Of a DNA stretch of 52,925 bases, positions 48,266-52,925 are shown piece after piece; positions within the stretch are counted from its first letter, which is position 1; every line of letters starts with the position of its first letter. Both the position numbers and the translations under genes were made by a program. A model generated the notes under the pieces. The model was not told the DNA's origin. It ran no database searches and was given only the letters and a program-made list of their open reading frames with translations. Source of the stretch: Collinsella aerofaciens. GTDB lineage: Bacteria; Actinomycetota; Coriobacteriia; Coriobacteriales; Coriobacteriaceae. The DNA lies in NCBI GenBank assembly GCA_905213325.1, contig CAJMHW010000010.1, positions 1-52,925 on the forward strand, given 5' to 3'.

Positions 48266-48694
48266 ATGGTGACGCTCGAGACATTGAGCTATCTATCGAC
48301 TGCTCCGGACCAGTTCATCGATATTACCGAAGACGTGCACGCTGCCATCGAACGCAGCTCGGTGACCAATGGCTTGGCAGCGATTATTTTGTCGCATACG
48401 ACCTGTGGAATCGTGGTAAACGAGGGACTGCCCTGCGTGGAGACGGATCTTATGGAGACGCTTGATCGCATCGCCCCGCTCGATGCCCCCTATGCGCATG
48501 CACACTTCCTGCCGAGCTATGGAGCCACCGGCAACAACTCCTGTGGGCATATCAAGAGCATGATTTGTGGAAACAGTTGCTTCTTTCCCGTCCAAGATGG
48601 CCACATCGTGTGTGGAGGTGCCCAGAACATCTATCTTGCGGAGTTTGACGGTCCGCAGAAGCGAAAAGTGTACGTCGAAGTGCTGGGGGAGTAA
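48266..48694 (+). CDS. YjbQ-family (UPF0047) protein
   Basis: A 142-residue protein of the YjbQ family. SHTTCGIVVNEG, GNNSCGHIKSMICGNS and the C-terminal FPVQDGHIVCGGAQNIYLAEFDG fit the family pattern, with the conserved His in GHIKS. YjbQ proteins have a reported weak thiamin-phosphate synthase activity in E. coli, but the true role is not known. Two bases separate it from the amidohydrolase-2 gene. Its presence in a sugar operon is unusual. Confidence 0.82.
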   Translation: MVTLETLSYLSTAPDQFIDITEDVHAAIERSSVTNGLAAIILSHTTCGIVVNEGLPCVETDLMETLDRIAPLDAPYAHAHFLPSYGATGNNSCGHIKSMICGNSCFFPVQDGHIVCGGAQNIYLAEFDGPQKRKVYVEVLGE

Positions 48695-48727
48695 CGTCCC
48701 CGCGATAACCCTATGAAGGAGCACGTT

Positions 48728-49537
48728 ATGTCGTTTCTAACCTCGATGTTCAAGACCGAAAAGCCGGTCATCGGAATGCTGCACTTGCGTCCTCTGCCGG
48801 GCGATCCACTGTATTACCCGGGCGGAAGCGTGTCGCAGGTCGTGGAAGCCGCCAAGCGCGATCTCGAGGCGTTGCAGCAGGGCGGTGTCGATGGCATTTT
48901 GATTACCAATGAGCTCTCGATGCCCTACGAGCAGCACGTTTCTCCCTCAACCCTTGCATCGATGGGCTATGTAATCGGGACTCTATCCCATGATCTGTCG
49001 ACTCCTTGGGGAGCTGAGGCTATTTACGATGGTGATGCCACAATCGAGCTGTGCGCTGCCGTCGATGCACAGTTCACGCGCTGCAATTTTTGCGGTGCCT
49101 GGGCCGGTGATCTCGGGCTGATTAACCGAGATTTCGCGCACACCATGCGTCGCAAGGCGGCGCTGCGCTTGGACGACCTCAAGCTTTTTCACTTCATCAC
49201 GAGCGAGGGGGAGGTTTATCTCAACGACCGCACGACTGCGGACATTGCCGATTCGCTTCTCTTTAATTGCCTACCGGATGCGATGGTCATCGGCGGTTCG
49301 GCTGCCGGTCGTGGCGCTTCGGGCGAGCTTGCCGATGAGGTTCGCGAGCGTGTTGGCGAAGTGCCTATGGTATGCGGCACCGGTTGTCGCGAAAATATCG
49401 TGGCTGACGTATTTGCTCACTACGATGGCGCGTTTGTCGGCACGTGCTTAAAGCGCGACGGAAAGCTGGATGCCCCGGTCGATGTTGAGCGGGTAGTTCG
49501 TTTTATGGCTGCCGCTCGTACGGCGCGAGGGGAGTAG
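48728..49537 (+). CDS. BtpA/SgcQ-family TIM-barrel protein
   Basis: A 269-residue protein of the BtpA family, which includes SgcQ from the E. coli sgc sugar operon. KPVIGMLHLRPLPGDP at the start, GGVDGILITNE and AMVIGGSAAG/AFVGTCLKRDG define it. The enzymatic reaction is not established. ATG 48728 has AAGGAG seven bases upstream; an earlier in-frame ATG at 48713 lies before that site. Confidence 0.82.
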   Translation: MSFLTSMFKTEKPVIGMLHLRPLPGDPLYYPGGSVSQVVEAAKRDLEALQQGGVDGILITNELSMPYEQHVSPSTLASMGYVIGTLSHDLSTPWGAEAIYDGDATIELCAAVDAQFTRCNFCGAWAGDLGLINRDFAHTMRRKAALRLDDLKLFHFITSEGEVYLNDRTTADIADSLLFNCLPDAMVIGGSAAGRGASGELADEVRERVGEVPMVCGTGCRENIVADVFAHYDGAFVGTCLKRDGKLDAPVDVERVVRFMAAARTARGE

Positions 49538-49543
49538 GCACCT

Positions 49544-51061
49544 ATGGCGTTCTATCTGGGTATTGATATTGGGACAAGCGCCTCTAAAGGCGTCTTAATC
49601 GATGATCGATGCAACATCGTTTGCCAAGCCTCTTGTGGACACGAGACGGACAACCCGTGTGATGGATGGTACCAGCATGATGCGGAGGCAGTTTGGTGGG
49701 GCGATTTTTGCCGCTTGTCGCGCGAGCTGGTGGCGCGATCGGGGGTTAACGCGGCACAGATCGGATGCGTGGGCCTTTCCGCATTGGGTTGTGACTGTGT
49801 GCCGGTCGATACCGAGTGCAACGCGCTGGCGCCCGCGATTTTGTATGGAGTCGATGCGCGTTCGAAGCCGCAGATTGACGAGCTTCTTTCCGAATATGGG
49901 TCAGATCGCGCACGCGAGCTTTTCGGGCACGATCCCTGTTCGTCAGATATTGCTCCCAAGATCTTGTGGTTTAAGGAGAATATGCCCGAGGTGCACGAAC
50001 GTGCCGCGAAGTTCCTGACGGCGTCGTCGTTTCTATGCGCAAAGTTGACGGGGCGTTTTACGGTGGACCGTTATTTGGCGGAGGATTTTCTTCCCCTATA
50101 TGACCGCTACACTTGGAAGGTTGATGCTCGGGAATGTGCTCGTTTCTGCCGGCCTGACCAGATGGCGGAGGTAATGTCGGCTACCGATATTGCCGGGGTG
50201 ATTACGCAGCGTGCGGCTGAGGCGACGGGGCTCGCGGCGGGGACACCTGTCTTAGTGGGAACGGGTGACTCTGGTGCCGAGGCCATTTCGACGGGTGTAT
50301 TCCGTCCCGGCGATATGATGGTTCAGTTGGGGAGCACGGCGTATTTCATCTACCTAGCTGATCATATGGTCGATGATGCCCGCCTGTGGCCGGGGACGTT
50401 TATCATTCCCGGAACTTACGGGATTTGCGCGGGGACCAATACGGCGGGTGCACTCACATCGTGGCTGCGCCAAGAGCTGTATCGCGACGCCGTAGAGGCC
50501 GAGGGCCACGGTGGCCCCGATGCATATTCGGTTATGGCGCATGATGCCGCCGATGTGGCGTCGGGTGCCGATGGGCTCCTGTGCCTGCCGTACTTTGCGG
50601 GGGAGCGTACTCCGCTCAACGATCCCGAGGCGCGTGGCGTCTTCTTTGGCCTGACCGGAAGGCATACGCGAGCCCATATGGTTCGCGCCGCCTTGGAAGG
50701 CGTCGCGTATACCGTTGCATCCCATGTCGACATTATCGAGCGAGAGCATGGACTGCCAATTGGGCGCATTATGCTTGTCGGAGGCGGAACCAAGAATCCA
50801 GTTTGGATGCAGACTATCGCCGACGTATGCGGGCGCGAGGTCTCGGTTGCCAAGGTTACGGTGGGTGCATGCTTCGGTGATGCCATCATGGCAGCTCTCG
50901 CAGGTGGCGCCTACGCATCATGGGATGAACTCGCCCAAGTCCTTGGCGTTGCGCAAACAATCGAGCCCGATATGGCTGCCCACGAGTTATATGCGTCGCG
51001 TCGTCATATCTTTGACGAATTGTATGCACGCAACCGTGATCTCATGCACGAATTGGTGTAA
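49544..51061 (+). CDS. FGGY-family carbohydrate kinase
   Basis: A 505-residue sugar kinase like xylulokinase. GIDIGTSASKGVLID is the phosphate-1 motif; GTGDSGAEAISTG, CLPYFAGERTPLNDPEARGVFFGL and VGGGTKNPVWMQ are family blocks. It would phosphorylate a ketose or polyol released or made in the pathway. The start is six bases after the BtpA-like stop; GAGGGGA lies upstream. It is the last gene of the operon before a terminator. Confidence 0.9.
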   Translation: MAFYLGIDIGTSASKGVLIDDRCNIVCQASCGHETDNPCDGWYQHDAEAVWWGDFCRLSRELVARSGVNAAQIGCVGLSALGCDCVPVDTECNALAPAILYGVDARSKPQIDELLSEYGSDRARELFGHDPCSSDIAPKILWFKENMPEVHERAAKFLTASSFLCAKLTGRFTVDRYLAEDFLPLYDRYTWKVDARECARFCRPDQMAEVMSATDIAGVITQRAAEATGLAAGTPVLVGTGDSGAEAISTGVFRPGDMMVQLGSTAYFIYLADHMVDDARLWPGTFIIPGTYGICAGTNTAGALTSWLRQELYRDAVEAEGHGGPDAYSVMAHDAADVASGADGLLCLPYFAGERTPLNDPEARGVFFGLTGRHTRAHMVRAALEGVAYTVASHVDIIEREHGLPIGRIMLVGGGTKNPVWMQTIADVCGREVSVAKVTVGACFGDAIMAALAGGAYASWDELAQVLGVAQTIEPDMAAHELYASRRHIFDELYARNRDLMHELV

Positions 51062-51088
51062 AGCTGTCGAATTGTACTGCCTACCAAT

Positions 51089-51130
51089 AGGGACTGCGTT
51101 GTGCGATTCGCATGTCCCTTGGCATTTTTT
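51089..51130 (+). terminator. Terminator of the catabolic operon
   Basis: AGGGACTGCG (51089-51098) pairs with 51109-51119 with one bulge and runs into TTGGCATTTTTT. It closes the operon and faces the convergent TatD gene. Confidence 0.8.
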
Positions 51131-51141
51131 GCCCACAGGGG

Positions 51142-51924
51142 TTAGCGAAGGTCAAAAACAGAGTGCGCATTTGTTAAAACTGCCGACTCGATGCGCTTTG
51201 CGTCACAGTTTTTGAGTGAGGCAATGCGCATCGAGGTCCTTGTGAGCGATTTGATGAGCGACTGCGCGCTTGTTTCTGTGTTTGGTTCGGCCGGCGCATC
51301 GGTCTCGAGCAGTAGGCGGTCGAGTGGAATCTGTCGTGCGTATTCGCGACCGCGCTTGGTCGCGAGCATGCGTTCGTTGACGGAAAAATAACAGCCCGCA
51401 TTACGCGCGCGGACGAGTTCGTCCGAAGTACCGCTAAACCAGTGGAAGATGATAACGGGGGAGTCGGGGTTTGGGATGAGTAGCCCATGCGATTCGAGGA
51501 CGTCCAGTACGGCTCCTGCCGAACGAACGGCGTGAATTGATATCACGCGCCCGGTAAGAGGATGCTGCACGAGCGCATCGCAGAGCCGGTTAAGTGCCTG
51601 TATTTGTAGCGGCTCACTTCCAGCAAAGCGCGCGGAAAAGTCGAGTCCGACTTCGCCGATGTAGCGTTCTTGGGCAGCAACTTCGCAAAGCAGATTGACT
51701 TCGACAAAACCGCAGTGGCCATCGGCGAGCCACCAGGGGTGAAGCCCAACGCCGGCGATGATGCCTGGTTGGCGACAGGCGCGCTCGTTTGCGGCCGAAA
51801 AGTCGCGCGGATTGACGCCGCAGTCAAATAGACCCAAGCCCAGCGCCGTCGCCTCATCGGCAACGGCGTCCGGGTGAGCCATTAAATCAAGATGGCAGTG
51901 TGCATCAAATAACCGGGGCTCCAT
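51142..51924 (-). CDS. tatD: TatD-family metal-dependent DNase
   Basis: A 260-residue TIM-barrel hydrolase. FDAHCHLD supplies the first metal histidines, GEVGLDFS the bridging Glu, VISIHAVRS and IFHWFSGT further histidines, and LLLETDAP the last aspartate. It acts as a DNase in DNA repair or degradation. The start is 14 bases after the tcdA stop on the same strand, so they form one unit. Confidence 0.9.
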   Translation of the reverse strand: MEPRLFDAHCHLDLMAHPDAVADEATALGLGLFDCGVNPRDFSAANERACRQPGIIAGVGLHPWWLADGHCGFVEVNLLCEVAAQERYIGEVGLDFSARFAGSEPLQIQALNRLCDALVQHPLTGRVISIHAVRSAGAVLDVLESHGLLIPNPDSPVIIFHWFSGTSDELVRARNAGCYFSVNERMLATKRGREYARQIPLDRLLLETDAPAEPNTETSAQSLIKSLTRTSMRIASLKNCDAKRIESAVLTNAHSVFDLR

Positions 51925-51938
51925 CTCGGTGCGCTCCG

Positions 51939-52736
51939 CTAGTCCAGACGTTGGCCATCGGAGCGTACGCGCTCAGTGCCGCGGCCGCTGATCTGGCGGA
52001 TAACCTCGCCGGCAATCATCTGGCCCATGATGGGCGGCATAAAGCTGGCGGTTCCCAGCTCGGTGCGCTCGTGGATGTTGGAAGGGTCGCGGGGCTGTGT
52101 CTTAACCGATTCCTCGCAGCTAAACAGTACATGCAGGCTCTTGATTCCGCGCTTCTTGCATTCTTTGCGCATAATGCGGCTCATGGGGTCACGTACCGTA
52201 TCGAAAATGTCGGCAAAGCGGAGGCACTCGGGATGGAGCTTGTTGGCCCCGCCCATGGAGCTAACCAAACGAATGTCGTGGTCCTGAGCATATTTGGCAA
52301 TGGTGAGCTTGGCCGAGATGGTGTCGATGGCGTCGACGACGTAGTCGAGCTTGCCGTCCGTCTGCTCCAAAACGCTCGCGAAGAAATCATCGATGTTGTC
52401 GCTCAGCAAGTATTCAGTTCGCTTGATGACGGCAGCGGCGGGATTGATGTCGTGGATCATGGCTTCCATCACGTCAACCTTGCGCTTTCCGATGGTGCTG
52501 TGAAAGGCGATGGCCTGACGGTTGATATTGCTGGGCGCGATGACGTCCTTGTCCAGAATGACGAAATGACCGATGCCGCCGCGGGCGAGTGCCTCGCAGC
52601 AATTGGAGCCCACACCTCCGCAGCCGAGCACCAGCACCGTAGCATCGGCGAGCTTATCGAGTGCCTCGCGGCCCATGATGATCTCGAGCTTGGTGTCGCG
52701 TGTCTCGATGGCGGCTGCGGCTGTGGTTTCGGTCAT
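51939..52736 (-). CDS. tcdA: tRNA threonylcarbamoyladenosine dehydratase
   Basis: A 265-residue E1-like protein of the ThiF/MoeB family (TcdA/CsdL). It adenylates t6A37 in tRNA and cyclises it to ct6A. VLVLGCGGVGSNCCEALARGGIG is the nucleotide motif, DKDVIAPSNINRQ the adenylation block, and DAIDTISAK follows. It ends GTASFMPPIMGQMIAGEVIRQ, as in TcdA. ATG 52736 has GGAGGA upstream. Confidence 0.93.
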   Translation of the reverse strand: MTETTAAAAIETRDTKLEIIMGREALDKLADATVLVLGCGGVGSNCCEALARGGIGHFVILDKDVIAPSNINRQAIAFHSTIGKRKVDVMEAMIHDINPAAAVIKRTEYLLSDNIDDFFASVLEQTDGKLDYVVDAIDTISAKLTIAKYAQDHDIRLVSSMGGANKLHPECLRFADIFDTVRDPMSRIMRKECKKRGIKSLHVLFSCEESVKTQPRDPSNIHERTELGTASFMPPIMGQMIAGEVIRQISGRGTERVRSDGQRLD

Positions 52737-52842
52737 GGATATCCTCCGATGGGGAGTCGGTCGTGTTTTAGCTATCGTCATTATAGGTAATCGCCCATAG
52801 GTTGCGATGGCGTTTGCTTTGATGTGGTTTGAAGCATTGCGA

Positions 52843-52866
52843 TTAGATAGTTAGACAAACATCTAA
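52843..52866. promoter_or_regulatory. Small dyad in the final intergenic region
   Basis: TTAGAT (52843-52848) and ATCTAA (52861-52866) form a short dyad in an A/T-rich stretch, possibly an operator for a gene beyond the window. Nothing else is seen from 52737 to the end. Confidence 0.25.
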
Positions 52867-52925
52867 ATATGAGGCTTCGGTAGTTTGTGTGACAAGGGGC
52901 TAGCCTAGGCAGCAACGCTCTTCGC

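Noticed and set aside
1..52925. CRISPR arrays, transposase genes or prophage structural genes
   Set aside because: No regularly spaced repeats, transposase signatures or phage morphogenesis genes were seen anywhere in the window; the only mobile-type cargo is the short insert after pgi.

Overview
The window reads as chromosomal DNA of a strictly anaerobic, high-GC Gram-positive gut bacterium, most likely a Coriobacteriia member close to Collinsella. This is inferred, not searched. The signs are an anaerobic class III ribonucleotide reductase (NrdD/NrdG), an LPxTG-like surface protein, lipoprotein ABC importers, GTG/TTG starts with strong AGGAGG-type ribosome sites, a Gram-positive YolD/Y-family polymerase pair behind LexA-like boxes, a PerR-type Fur protein, and GC-rich genes with long antisense shadow frames.

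Layout. 1-93: 3' end of a tRNA-Val(GAC) and its terminator. 94-3914: NrdR-box promoter, nrdD, two large palindromes, nrdG. 3981-5651: folate genes folE, an HD hydrolase, folB. 5648-7521 (minus): a zinc metallopeptidase and an M19 dipeptidase. 7642-9532: an FKBP/SlyD-like protein, a UreE-like protein, a HAD phosphatase. 9610-13132 (minus): perR, acylphosphatase, oxidoreductase, rnhA, and a LysR gene divergent from metY. metY has its own promoter and a probable 17-codon leader peptide. 15030-17221: secreted protein, small membrane protein, ketopantoate reductase. 17548-20867: ferredoxin-type aldo/keto reductase, oxidoreductase and endonuclease IV; the last two are each preceded by a copy of an unusual co-varying hairpin. 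21015-24119: polar amino-acid ABC importer. 24237-31456: flavodoxin/DUF3793 pair, copper-chaperone-like protein, cell-wall-anchored protein, SOS polymerase pair, and a half-size Fe-alcohol-dehydrogenase-like protein. 31656-36855: pgi, followed by a small inserted element (VirD4-like ATPase, ClpP-like protease, unknown protein) that ends at a diverged second copy of the pgi 3' end. 37133-39523: deoC and two HAD phosphatases.

39674-51061 is the most distinctive region. A GntR/UTRA regulator lies next to a promoter with a perfect operator-like palindrome. An eleven-gene operon follows: YfcC-type permease (its first 16 codons cut off by an in-frame TAA), YtcJ-like amidohydrolase, FrlC-like epimerase, FrlB/FraB-like SIS deglycase, two FrlD-like PfkB kinases, a degenerate amidohydrolase-2 protein, YjbQ, BtpA/SgcQ and an FGGY kinase. 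The core (transport, C3 epimerisation, 6-phosphorylation, deglycation to glucose-6-phosphate and a free amine) matches fructose-lysine and fructose-asparagine utilisation. The other five enzymes suggest a larger or different glycated substrate that has not been described to my knowledge. 51142-52736 (minus) holds TatD and TcdA.

Functions are assigned from recognisable motifs and family resemblance only; no database search was possible.
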